A DNA stretch of 64,000 bases from Gnetum montanum (lineage: Eukaryota; Streptophyta; Gnetopsida; Gnetales; Gnetaceae), in assembly GCA_015680685.1 (NCBI GenBank), contig MNCI01021515.1, forward strand, positions 311,105-375,104, written 5' to 3'. Shown piece by piece: positions 33,453 through 43,902 of this stretch (position 1 is its first letter; each line of letters opens with the position of its first letter). A program made the translations under genes and the position numbers. The notes under the pieces are model-generated. The model had not been told where the DNA came from, made no database searches, and saw only the letters and a program-made list of their open reading frames with translations.

Positions 33453-34324
33453 TGATGAGTCATAAATTATGGGCTACGATATTGCATCCATGATATCGTG
33501 TATGCAATATCACATATGCGATATCCTAGCCTAGACACGATATCACGTACGTGATATCGCAGCCTGTCTCCTCATCTATAAATAAGAGGTAGGTAGTTTT
33601 GGTAGAGGAAGTTTTTGGATTTTTTGAAGTTTAAGTTTTCAATAGTTTTTAGTACGTCATTTTTTCCTCTCAACCCCTTTCTCCCAATGCATGCCTACAA
33701 TGTGATGATTGTAATTGTATGGCATCCTTATTCGAGTGTGACGTACTTGGACATGCACATGACCGGCAATAAAGATCAAGATTACTTCATCATTGTAGCA
33801 TCCACTTAGCTTAATTATTTATTTAATTGTCATTGTTATTTACTACTTTCTTAATTAATATCTTTCTACCCCTATCTCCTAGTAATGCGGAATGAGTATG
33901 ACTTTATCACGAGCATTCAAGTGTGACTACTTAGTAACCCAGTAGCGTACCTAGGCCATGCGCTTAGTAATCTAGTGGTAGTTGTGCACAAGGTCCAAGA
34001 TGTATATGGATGATTGAGGAATGGATGTTCATCGCACTTAGGCTAGTTTAGATTCTCTCTCACCCTCTGTCTTTCCTAGTTTAGTTGATATTATTTACCA
34101 TCATACCCAAGAGTAGAATTAGTATAGGAACACATCGTACACCTCACTCTAGACTAAACCATACGTGACAAAGCTAATACTAGTCCAAGTGGGAAGATAG
34201 CAAACTATGATCCACGAGTAACTGTCTAGATACCACAACTAGTCCATCTGCGGAGTTTGACCGGATAGTGCATGAAATGCTCATATTCGTATGGTTGAGT
34301 GTAGAGGTATCTTGCCACTCAGCA
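33453..34324 (+). repeat. Element B 3' LTR
   Basis: 872 bp, partner of 27615-28473. TATA box at 33577-33584. The last bases read CTCAGCA in place of CTCATCA. The right target copy GCAAT follows at 34325-34329. Confidence 0.9.
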
Positions 34325-35496
34325 GCAATTACTTGAGAAAAGAAACCTTTCAAGATGATATAAAAGGATGAGCTACAGGAGCTCTTGAAAATGAAATCTT
34401 ACGTAATTTGACTTTCATAAAAAAATGGGGTTCTTAATGTTTGACGTGAAATAAAGATTCATATTCATAATCACTTAAATATAAATAAAATACTACAATA
34501 GAACTTAGCTCAAATGAGTACAACATCTGGTTGCTTTGGCTGAGCTAAGGTTGCCTCCTCCAGTTGGTCTACATGGGTTATCTTATCAACAAGGTTTATA
34601 GCTAGAAATCTAGAACCTTGACTATCTTAGTTGTGTTGGACTTAAATTTTTTGCATCTCTTTGGTAACGTCTTGGATCATTTAGAAGGCTTGATCCAAGC
34701 CTTGAGGCATCCCCAATGGGTTGCAGTGTTTGTGCTAATGGTTGATGAGGAAGTTGTAAGGATTGAGGTTATGTGATGAGTAGTGACATGGATGGAAGAG
34801 GTTGGGTGACCACCGTTGTAGGTGGGTTAAACAAGGAGAAAGAGACCTGAGTTGGGATTTGAGGTATGGAGGAAGAAAAGGGTGCTTGAGAGGCTTGTCT
34901 TGCTCAAGGTCCCACTAGTATGACAAAGGAAGATGGTAGACATCACCAACATTAGGTGAATAGAGTGAGGCTATGTGGAAAAGGGCGTCGATGAGAATAA
35001 GGAAGTGGATTAGGACATGGGTTGTGTTTAGTGTGTGGTAATGATGGGTATGGACCCAAACTTGGTAGGATGGATAGGAGGAGAGTTGGGTCGAGGGACT
35101 TGTTCCATCGATGAGGTAAGAGATGTGGAGTTGGATGTGGTTATTTGGAAAGCTGAAGATTGAAAAAGATATTCAATGAAGATGTCTAGCTCCTGTTCAA
35201 CATCAAACTCATCTTCCTCTTCTTGCTGATCTTCTAAGCTAATTCACTCACTAAACTCATCAACCTTTATGAGTTGTATAAGCATTTGTGCATAAAATTT
35301 TGTGAGGGGGATTTGGTCATAAGGGGATGGAATGTATTCTTTCCCATCCTAGTGTATGATTTCTAATTGATACTTAGTGTCAAATTTGGAGTGTGGTATT
35401 AATAGATTGACTTGTATGTTGACATAAAACTATTTGTAGAAATCCTCATTAATGACCATGAAATATAAGTTTTTTCCTCTTGATCAAAGCAATTGT
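34325..35496 (-). mobile_element. Inverted copy of the element D gag start
   Basis: From about 34610 on, the minus strand matches 20636 back to 19750 of element D, including the Pro-rich Gag N-terminus. Sequence 34330-34600 has no clear match and no coding signal. The copy is interrupted by P2 at 35497. Confidence 0.55.
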
Positions 35497-37199
35497 AGTA
35501 ACCGAAAATGTTGAAGGCTAGAACGGGACATCAAGAGGTCCGCGATCACATAGTCTTCACCCTGTCCCATGCGAGGGCCTACTGGAAAATAGAAGTGGGG
35601 TGCCTAGCATAGTCTTGTTGATTGAAATGGGACTTATGGGTGTTAGGAAAAAATGTATTTTAAGGTGTTTATGTGGTTTCTACGATGCTCATGGGAGTGA
35701 GTGTAGTCAAAGTTTTAAGTGCGAAAATGAAGGTGCAAATGTGCAAATAAATATGTGAATAGTGAAGAATGTGGGTGAAATGCCAAAAATGTGTGAAAAA
35801 TGTGAAACATGCATAAAATATGAAACATGCATAAAATGTGAGCTAAAAGGAAGATGGCACCACCCCAAATAAGGGAGCATAGTGAACTGTAAAGAAAAGG
35901 TGAAGAGGTACACCATGTACAAACAAGTGCAGCAGGCAGTATAGCCATAGTCTCAAGGTATCTAGCTATGAAGGCTAACTCTTCTCATGGAGTCTGAGAC
36001 TACTAGATTAGTTGTTGCAATGTCCTTCAAGCTTCAGTGGTTTGCGGTATGCTGGGTGGCATCCAACAGTGTCTGCTATAGTCCTAAAGTTTTCCAAGGT
36101 GCTAAGTGTGCTTAGGTGCAAGGGTGCTCAGAAAACAAATTTTCTAGTCAAATGTTTGAAAATGCCAACTAGAATGCCAAAATGCCAACCCCTAAAACAT
36201 GAAATGCAAGGGTATTTATAGGGTTAGGATTAGCATGAATCGTCGATTGGATGCCACATGGTAGAGGGGTAGTTGGAACTACATTGACCCTAGCTACGGT
36301 CCCACTGAAGCAAGTGGTGTTTTGCTGTTATGCTCTAATGAACCCTATGAAACTGCTAGATTGTGACTATGCTACCAAGACCACATGTAAGAGTGCTGAA
36401 AAGACTATAAGATACCTAAAAATAGTGAAAAATAGTATAGTTTTGGAGAGTATGCTTTGGGACTACACTGCCACTTTTCTAAGTGGTGTTAAGCATAGGT
36501 ACAATTTGGGGGCAAATGGGGGGTGCAAATGAAATGAAAATTGCTAATCTTGCTTGTCAAAGAAATGTTGGAGAAAAGACGCTAGCCAATGCTAAGTTTT
36601 GAAAGCTTCTAGATGTAGTTTTGCATAGCAACACTAGTTATGCTCTAGAGCATAGCCCAAGGGGTTAGGAAAATCTTGCAAAAAAGAAAAGTTTAGTGCT
36701 GGCTACACTAACTACGCTCTAGAGCATAATCCTAGTAGGGAGAGCATAGACCAAACACTTAGAAAAATCTTGCAAAATTGTTTCGTGCATGTGAACTATG
36801 CTAGCTACGCTCTAGAGCGCAGCAAGGAGCATAGCATCATAAGTTAGAAAATTTGCCAAACTATTTTTTCCATCCCATACGTGCTTAATAGCCTTTGGCC
36901 TGGCACTTAGGAGAATTTGCAAACTGGTCATTCCAAGGGTAACTACGCTAGCAATGCTCTAGAGCATAGCATAAGGGGGAGAGCATAGTTAGGACACTTA
37001 GAAAAATCTGTAGCTAGTATTGACACTTAGAAAAATTTTGCAAATTTAGACTGTTAGTACCAACTATTCTAACTACACTTTAGAGCATAGTCCTAATAGT
37101 GGGAGTGTAGTCTCAACACTTAGACAAAATTTGCCAATTTTTGACACTTAGCCAAATTTTTAGTTGAGACCTGGGAGCTCCAAATTTGGTGGTGTTTCA
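35497..37199. mobile_element. P2: second palindrome-rich insertion element
   Basis: A 1703-bp relative of P1, with start AGTAACCGAAAATG and end GGTGGTGTTTCA. It is flanked by GCAATTGT (35489-35496) and GCAATTAT (37200-37207), an 8-bp duplication with one mismatch. Comparison with uninterrupted element D (near 19755, minus) confirms the insertion site. The left half shares TATTTATAGGG (36213-36223) and GATGCCACATGG with P1. The right half (36560-37150) is an array with GCTCTAGAGC palindromes alternating with ACACTTAGAAAAATCTTGCAAA. The small open frame 36251-36532 is not conserved in P1. Confidence 0.7.
36560..37150. repeat. Palindromic array in P2
   Basis: At least five GCTCTAGAGC-type or TCTAGAGCATAG motifs, each near an ACACTTAGAAAAATYTTGCAAA spacer (about 36757, 36903, 36996, 37024, 37117). 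The spacer is shared with P1 while the palindrome core differs (TCTAGA versus AGCGCT). Confidence 0.7.
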
Positions 37200-37207
37200 G
37201 CAATTAT

Positions 37208-37664
37208 CTTCGTTCTATGACCATAGGATTTTTTGAGTCATAAACACAAATTCAATCTTGACTAGATACCATATTTGTTAGGTTAAGAAGTAGGATAGTT
37301 GATCAGCTAAAAGATATTATGAAAGGTGTTGAGAAAAAAGGTTCGATGAAGGCTAAATTAGTAGAGTAAATAGAAATTCTAGCAAGTGGAATTTTTAAAA
37401 TGCTAAAAGGAGTAAAAAATGATTGAAAAATATTTGTTGGCTATAAATAGTAAGTTGTGGATTAAGGGGAATGTACCCCTTTACTTAAAATGGCAGCCAA
37501 GTTGGTCTCAAACCCCAATCATGCTAAACTAACCAACCACACCAATGTTGGAAGAGAAAAGGCGAAAGAAAGAGGGTAAGATATAAAATCTTAAACTTTT
37601 CTTCCCAACATTGGAGGAGGGGGTTTACTTATGGATTGTTTTGGTAATTTTGATTTTTCCAAAG
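37208..37664 (-). mobile_element. Inverted D leader, middle part
   Basis: The minus strand matches about 19320-19740 of element D. It ends at the left border of the P450-bearing insertion. Confidence 0.6.
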
Positions 37665-38764
37665 CTGAGTGTTGGCACATTTTGGCCATTTCATGGAATA
37701 GGTTGGCATGATAAAATTGATTAAAGGTTTATGCAGTTGAAGAAGTGGCAAGAATTTCAGTTTGTAAAAAAAGAGAAATAGCATCTAATTTAAAAAAAGA
37801 AAGAAAAATGGTCTGAGAAAGGCTATTATATCCATTATAAAAATCATGTACTTATCGATATATTATTAGCACTTTTTACCAAAGAAGTATTCAGGTATGC
37901 GGTTGAAATGGTGTTTCAAGATCTGCCCATGAATTTCAAAGGCCTATTCCACAGCAGGCAGGAATCACACTAGGCCCAGTATCAACACCTTCCATACATC
38001 TAATACCCAAAACCCATGTCCAAGAAAAATAGCAGAGGCCTACGAATCTTACAATTAAGTAAATAAACAACAAAAATCAAATAATGGAGGCAAGGTTTTA
38101 ATTCGCAGTGGTACCAAAAATCAGGTTTTCACCACGTTAGCCAGCGTCTAGGTCGTGGGCTGCAGAACTATGTCTCTACCATGGTAAACTGAGAAAGCTT
38201 ATTATTGTTTGGTGCTTGCAAGGAAAGCTTCCCTGGTTCATCTAGGAAGCAAGAACAAATGGTTGCCATCATAAAGGAATTCAAGGCACTATCAGGCACC
38301 GCTACCATGGAAGGAAAGGATGATTTCCTTGGTGGATTTTCCATGAAAGTTTCACGTGGTGATGATGGGCTACCAAGGTATTGTAGCAGTGTCCATTCAC
38401 GTTTCTTGATGCAATGAGAAATGACGCTACCATGGAGGCATTGGGCAGCAAGTGTCATAATGAGTGTTGATCTTTCAAATGATGGCAATGGAGGTTCCTA
38501 TTAAGATCTCTGCACACCCTTAGTGGTAGTAAACCCAACATTATCAAAAACAAAAACCTGCCTTTGCTCCTGTACACACCATCTAAATCTCCACTGCTGA
38601 AGCCGAACCCCGTCGTTATCCTCATACCTTTGAATTCCAATAAGCGATGTTGGTGGCATCAAGGACATGTTTTGGGTTGGAGAAATATAAACCAACTAAG
38701 CATGAATAACTGCAGCATTTATGGCATCATGATCACAGTAGCATTGCGCTTCCAATGGCAACGA

Positions 38765-38990
38765 CTAAAGAATGACTCCTGGGACGAGGAGTTCAGGAGA
38801 ACTCCATTAATGAAAATTTTAGATTTTAAATTTTGGCTAGGTAAAAAAAAATATTCATCATTGGGGATCATGAAAGAAACAATGCGTCTGCATCTGGTGG
38901 CACCGTTGCTAATTCTACGCTCAACCAGGGAGGCCTACACCATTAATGGATACCATTCTGGTGGGAGTTGGAATTATGATGAATGTTTGT
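38765..38990 (+). pseudogene. Cytochrome P450 fragment (CYP71-clan-like)
   Basis: The K-helix region is recognisable: MKETMRLHLVAPLLILR, with E-x-x-R as ETMR at 38876-38887, followed by EAYTINGYH. This matches the KETLRLHP.AP.L.PR...GY pattern of plant CYP71-type P450s. A frameshift after GYH leads to GVGIMMNV, the expected next strand. Just upstream, SWDEEFRRTPLMKILDFK resembles the (PE)EFRPERF region, which normally comes after the K-helix, so the order may be rearranged. The heme-binding Cys loop was not found. It sits within a 213-codon open frame (38564-39205) but is a fragment of a gene. Confidence 0.5.
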
Positions 38991-39209
38991 CCATGACATA
39001 TTTGAAATTGAAATTGTTGATGCCAAAAACACTCATGCTCGGCAAGGTCTTTCAACCTCCGGTTGGCTTGGCTCACTGCAGCCGCTCTACCGTGGGATGC
39101 ACCACTTCCACGGCCTTGTTGTTGGCATCCCCAAAAGATCTGCGTCAACTGCAACAACAACACCAGCGATTTGTGGTACGTACAACATTTGGTGATAGAT
39201 GGTGACAAG

Positions 39210-41145
39210 TAAGAGCACTATGTAGAATGTTCCAGATATCCCACTCCTACCATGTCAAAAAGATGAGGGTAGCATCAACACGTGACCTCCTTCAACTAGA
39301 TCAAGCCAGAGCTGACGCCACTGCCGACGCCTGCTGTTTCGATGGTGCCGTTAGCGAAAATGGAGACGGCATTGTTCCAAATGTCAGATGTAGCTACAAC
39401 CGCTTATTTTGCTATTATCTTTGTTGTTTAAAATAATGCAAGAAATTCAAGAAAAGAGGGATAGGGAAATGGAGGACAGAACCACCGTAAACTCTACATC
39501 AATGATGCCCTGGTGCGCCAACTTCCACTTTGTGAAAGTCAGAATACGAATCCATCATTTCTGTTAAAAAATTTCTTCGAAGAAAATAATGGGGAAGAAT
39601 GCAGTGAGTAGGGTTTTACAATGGCAAGTGTTGCGGATTATGGATATGACTATTTTGAGAAAGGTTTCCTTAACCATTATCCAAAACTATAACACAAAAT
39701 GTTTTTATTAAAATTAATTAATTAAGATATGCATAGTGTTAAATATACTTTGATAATATTGCATTAAAAAAGAGAGAAGAAATTTTTGGGATATTTGTGT
39801 AACATCCTATATAAAGGGGACATTTGGTTAGTATCCCTTTTATTCTTATGGAAGTTATAACTTCCATAGATAGTTACAAGTAAAATTCCATGATAATTGT
39901 AGCTAATTTTAAATTACCAAAAAGACATATGTCAATGTTAACATGATTTTCTCCTAACTTAATAACTTCCTAACTTGTTGGTCAAGTAATATCTCCTAAC
40001 TTGTTGGGCAAGTTATAACTTCCTTACTTGGAAAAGAAGTTGCCTAAGATATTTTATAATATCTAACTACCTTTGAGACTCTATAAAAAGGCTTCAAGGA
40101 TAGGAAGGAAAGGGGTCTCACTTTGGGTCTTGGTGGCTAAGGGGGAAGAGCATTGGAAAAAGAATACATTGTGAAAGATTACTTATAAGATGATTTGTTA
40201 AAGACAACATTTCAGCCTCTTTTTCATAGTCCTATGAGTTATGTTTATTTTTTTTATTTTGTTTAAATTGTTTATCTAGTGGTTTAGATAGTATCATGCT
40301 TGGCAAGTAATTTTGGGATTTTTAGATTGCTCTTATTGTTCTTGTTGCATGATAGAAAATTTTTATTAAAATTTTGTCATAGAAGAGCTTCTGTTTGAAA
40401 GCCTTAAGAGCATTTTAGTAGTGAATTTTATTATTATGCAATGTTATAAGAACCGCTATTGAGATTGTTGTAATAGAGCCTCTACATGTAGTCAAGCTGT
40501 TGAACGATTCAATAGTCAAGAGGGTTCAGAAAATCTTTGGTATTTTGATAGGACCAGAATAGCTTCTTTTATCTTTAAAATGAATCTCCATGATATTTCA
40601 ATCATAAATTGTCAAGTCTTTTGAAGGTTCTATTAAATGCAATTTTTGACGTCCATTATCTAGCCAAAATAGAGTCTGGTACGTGATAGTTTACACAGCA
40701 TTTTTTCGTAGCATAGTAGGATTGTCTTGAAGAAATTGCTTATTTAAGCTTTGGAAGTTTGAACAATTCGTAGTTATTGAATTTGGAATAGCTTTATTGC
40801 GAAGTGTTTACTCGTATCATTTTACCTTGTTTAAACATTTGAGATCTTTACACAAATCTACTTTCTTTTTCTCTTCTTTCTATTTCCATTGAATCTCGCT
40901 CTATTTCTAGTTTTCTTGTGGAACTATCTCTTTCTCTGGGGAAAATTAGAAGTAGATTCACAGAGTTGTGCTCAAACGTTTTTGCAAAACTTTATTTGTT
41001 ACAAGTAGGTATTATAAGGACTGCATAGACTAAGCAATTGAACAAAATAAGAACTCTCAACAACTCACGGTACTTTGCAAAGTTGGCTAAATCTCTTTAA
41101 GATAAGTCATTTATAGTTTTACACACAACCCAATCATTTCATTTT
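39210..41145. other. Unassigned sequence inside the P450-bearing insertion
   Basis: 39210-39600 is moderately GC-rich without a recognised product. From 39650 on it is AT-rich. A plus-strand TATAAAAA at 40083-40090, with repeated TTCCTAACTTGTTGG-type blocks upstream (39930-40050), resembles an LTR promoter, but its ends were not defined. Confidence 0.3.
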
Positions 41146-41304
41146 TCACAATAGCACACCGCAATAGCACACACACATACTCACATTAACTACTGAGTCT
41201 ATTTGGAGGTATCTGGGCATTGCTATTGCCAGAGACCAGCAAGTACCTAAATCTTGTTCAAGGACACTCGTTGGCAATCGCATCCCAAACGATGCCAACA
41301 GTGA

Positions 41305-43197
41305 GGTTTTTAGGAAATTAGCAATGTTGACTTGTTGGAAAAAATTCAAACATCCATGTTGGGGGTAACACCCATGCTAGGGGATGCAACATCCACATTG
41401 AAGGTGGAGAGGGGGGAATAAGGGGGGTAAGATTAAAACATATTACACCCTCCTACATAGCATTGTGGGGGTTACCCTTTGAAAGGTTTTAATTTTGTTT
41501 TACTAAAAATTAAAGTGAAATTTTAATTTGTTTCAAAAGGCTTTATTTCAGTTCTTGATGTCAATGTTGGCCTTGCTAGAAATTTTTTGACAATTGCTAA
41601 GAATTTTTTGTCAAAACCCAAACACCCATGCTAGGTAGTGGTGGCAACACCCATGCTGGGAGTGAAAAGGGGGTAAGATGAGGGTAAGATGGAATATGTT
41701 ACATCTCTCTTCACAATGTTGGGGGAAGGAGGTTTAATTTTGGCAGGTTTGATTTCTTGCTAAAAACAAAGTAAAATGATAACTTTGATTTTTTTTTCAG
41801 CAATATGGTTTTTAACAAGTTGCCAACATTGACTCTATTGGAAAATTTTCACAACAGGAGGGATGGTTTTTAGTGATGAAATCACCAATGTTGGCCTAGT
41901 TGGAAAACATTGGTAATAAAATGGGGTAAAAGTTGGAACATAAAACCAATGCTAGCTGAAATTCACAACAATTGTTGTGAAAATGCTAAAACCCAAACAC
42001 CTGCAACTTCCAAGTTGGGCTTTAGTGGCAAGGATGGGTTGTAGAGTTGGTTTTACAACAACAAGGGGTTTAAAAAAATTTGAAAAAAAAATATTTTAGA
42101 GCTTTCAAAATTTTCAAGATGCAAGCAATGTGGGCACACCAACAATGGGAATAAACATAGAATTTGGGTAGAAGTTTTCCTTCTAGTGCTAAAAAACTAT
42201 AGCAATTGAAAATATTGGTCTCTCTAGAAAATCAAAAGCAAGTTAGCAAAATAGCTTTAACCTTGAATCCTAAGGGCCTCTAAAAAATAGGACTTAAGGT
42301 ACCCTAGAAAGTCTAGTAGATCATCCATGGACTTGGAAAATGTAAAATAGGGGTAGAAAAAAAATATAATGCAGATATTAGAAAATAAATGCATCAAAAT
42401 GGAACAAATAAATATATCTTGCACACAAATAGAATTATAAAATTTATTTAATAAAAATAAAGAATGGTTTAAAAATGTATATAAAAAATGTGCCTAAAGT
42501 AGCAAGGGGATTCACTTTGATGGGATTTCAAAATCCATTGAAACTACTACAACCAACTCTTCAACTTCTAATTATTTCAAACATTTGCTACTCTTTGCAC
42601 CAAATTTGCAATGATGGTTGTGTTAAAGGAGGATGCAATGTGTGAGGGGGATTTGCTACTAATAAGATCTACGCTAGAGGTAAAGCCCAAAATGCTCAAC
42701 ATTGGTACCCAAAACTCATAAAATCTATAAGGAGGATAACAATGGCTATTGAGGTTTCATGCTAGGGTTTCAAGAAGCTACATATTTGAAGGTGTGCAAG
42801 AGCTCTCAAATGCAAAAAAGGTCAAAAATTACAAAGTGTGGAATTTTAAAATTCATGAAACCTATATATGATATTAGTGCTTAGGTTTTATAGGTTTTTG
42901 GCCACAAATTTGGTTTCAAATTCTAACAAATTTCTATCTCTGTAGGTGTGGTGGGTGTCTAAATCTAGGGGGTTACTATGTATGATAAGTGCTATACCCC
43001 CATGGACATTCTATTTACTAAAAATAGTAAATGGGAATTTCACCCATGTTGGCTTTTTCCACCCATTTTGGGTCTTCTAACTGGAATGTTGAAGTGCAGG
43101 GTTAATGCTAGAGTTGATGCAATGTTAAGCTCTTGACCATGATGGAGCAATGCTGGGGGAAAAGGTGCAACAGTGGGGGTTTCAATGGCAATGTTGG
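41305..43197 (-). mobile_element. Inverted D leader, outer part
   Basis: The minus strand matches 17330 to about 19290 in the same order as element D, including the repeated AAACCCAAACACCCATGC-type modules and the ACCCAAAGTGGGTAG-type block near 43065. Similarity runs up to the N at 43198. Confidence 0.7.
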
Positions 43198-43198
43198 N
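43198..43198. other. Ambiguous base at a structural break
   Basis: A single N between the inverted D leader and element C. As at 846, similarity to each family reaches the N from its own side. Confidence 0.8.
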
Positions 43199-43499
43199 CA
43201 TTTCAACCTCAATAGAGAAATGCTATAAGGGTACTGAATATAAAAAGAGAGGGTCATGCTAATGATACTAAAGAAAAATCAAGGAAATTCCCTTTGTTCA
43301 CGAAAAGTCCAGAAAAGTCTAGTAGAATTAGGACTTCATTAAGACAAGTTTCTCCTATGATAGATACTCCTACCAATACCATGCTTCCATAATAATTGAA
43401 TTAGGAACTTAAAACTATCACACTAATAAATATAGTATTAAACTAAATTAAGGCAAGGAAACTTCCTAGGAAAAGAATAGATCTAGGATTTCCTTTGAT

Positions 43500-43902
43500 T
43501 TATTTACAAGTAGCTAGAAATTCATCATGTAAGGCTCTACTAGACTTAGGTTCTGGAGTAAATTTGATATCTTAAGAAACATACAAGGCATGGAACCTAC
43601 CATCCTTAAAGAAGTGCAATATAAGGTTAGAGCTAGTAGACCAATCTGTCACCATTACTCAAGGGTAGATAGAAGATGTGGTGACCACTATAAATGGATG
43701 GTTCTATTTAGCATATTTTTTGGTGATTGATGTAAAGAATGATAACAAGAAATTTCCTATCATAATGGGAAGAGCATGGCTTAGCATAATAGATGCTAAG
43801 TTAGGAATGACAGACTTATCTATTGAAATTTCTAAGGAAGATAAGCAAGGAGCCATACATATGCAAAGAATTATATGCATTACTAATGATAAATATGGGT
43901 GA
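43500..43902 (+). pseudogene. Protease remnant of element C
   Basis: Active site KALLDLGSGVNLIS (D-L-G in place of D-S/T-G), then the same stop as element L, then ETYKAWNLPSLKKCNIRLEL, TTINGWFYLAYFLVIDVK and KKFPIIMGRAWLSIIDAK. Cleanly open from 43678 to 43902. The frame then ends at the spacer that replaces RT. Confidence 0.78.

Larger units (their letters stand above)
27615..34324 (+). mobile_element. Element B: non-autonomous Athila-like element (gag + ORF3, no pol)
   Basis: A 6.7-kb element with two LTRs and a one-mismatch target duplication. Internal order: primer site, gag, Gag tail, internal polypurine tract, linker, late promoter-like block, splice acceptor, short ORF3, terminal polypurine tract. 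There is no protease, RT, RNase H or integrase. Copying would need enzymes from an autonomous relative such as A or E. It is less decayed than the autonomous elements: its gag and ORF3 keep long open stretches. Confidence 0.9.
37670..41300. mobile_element. 3.6-kb insertion with LTR-type ends, carrying P450 sequence
   Basis: The ends are TGTTGGCA and TGCCAACA, a perfect 8-bp inverted repeat of the TG...CA type used by LTR elements. Flanks CTGAG (37665-37669) and GTGAG (41301-41305) could be a decayed 5-bp target duplication. The uninterrupted D copy at about 19300 confirms that the segment is inserted. A minus-strand TATAAATG lies 185 bp inside the right end, as in a copia-type LTR read on the minus strand. 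A matching second LTR was not identified and no RT or integrase was found, so the class remains open. Confidence 0.45.

Noticed and set aside
38168-38488. 106-codon minus-strand frame near the P450 fragment
   Set aside because: No recognised domain, and the P450 signal is on the other strand. Frames on both strands are open here by chance.
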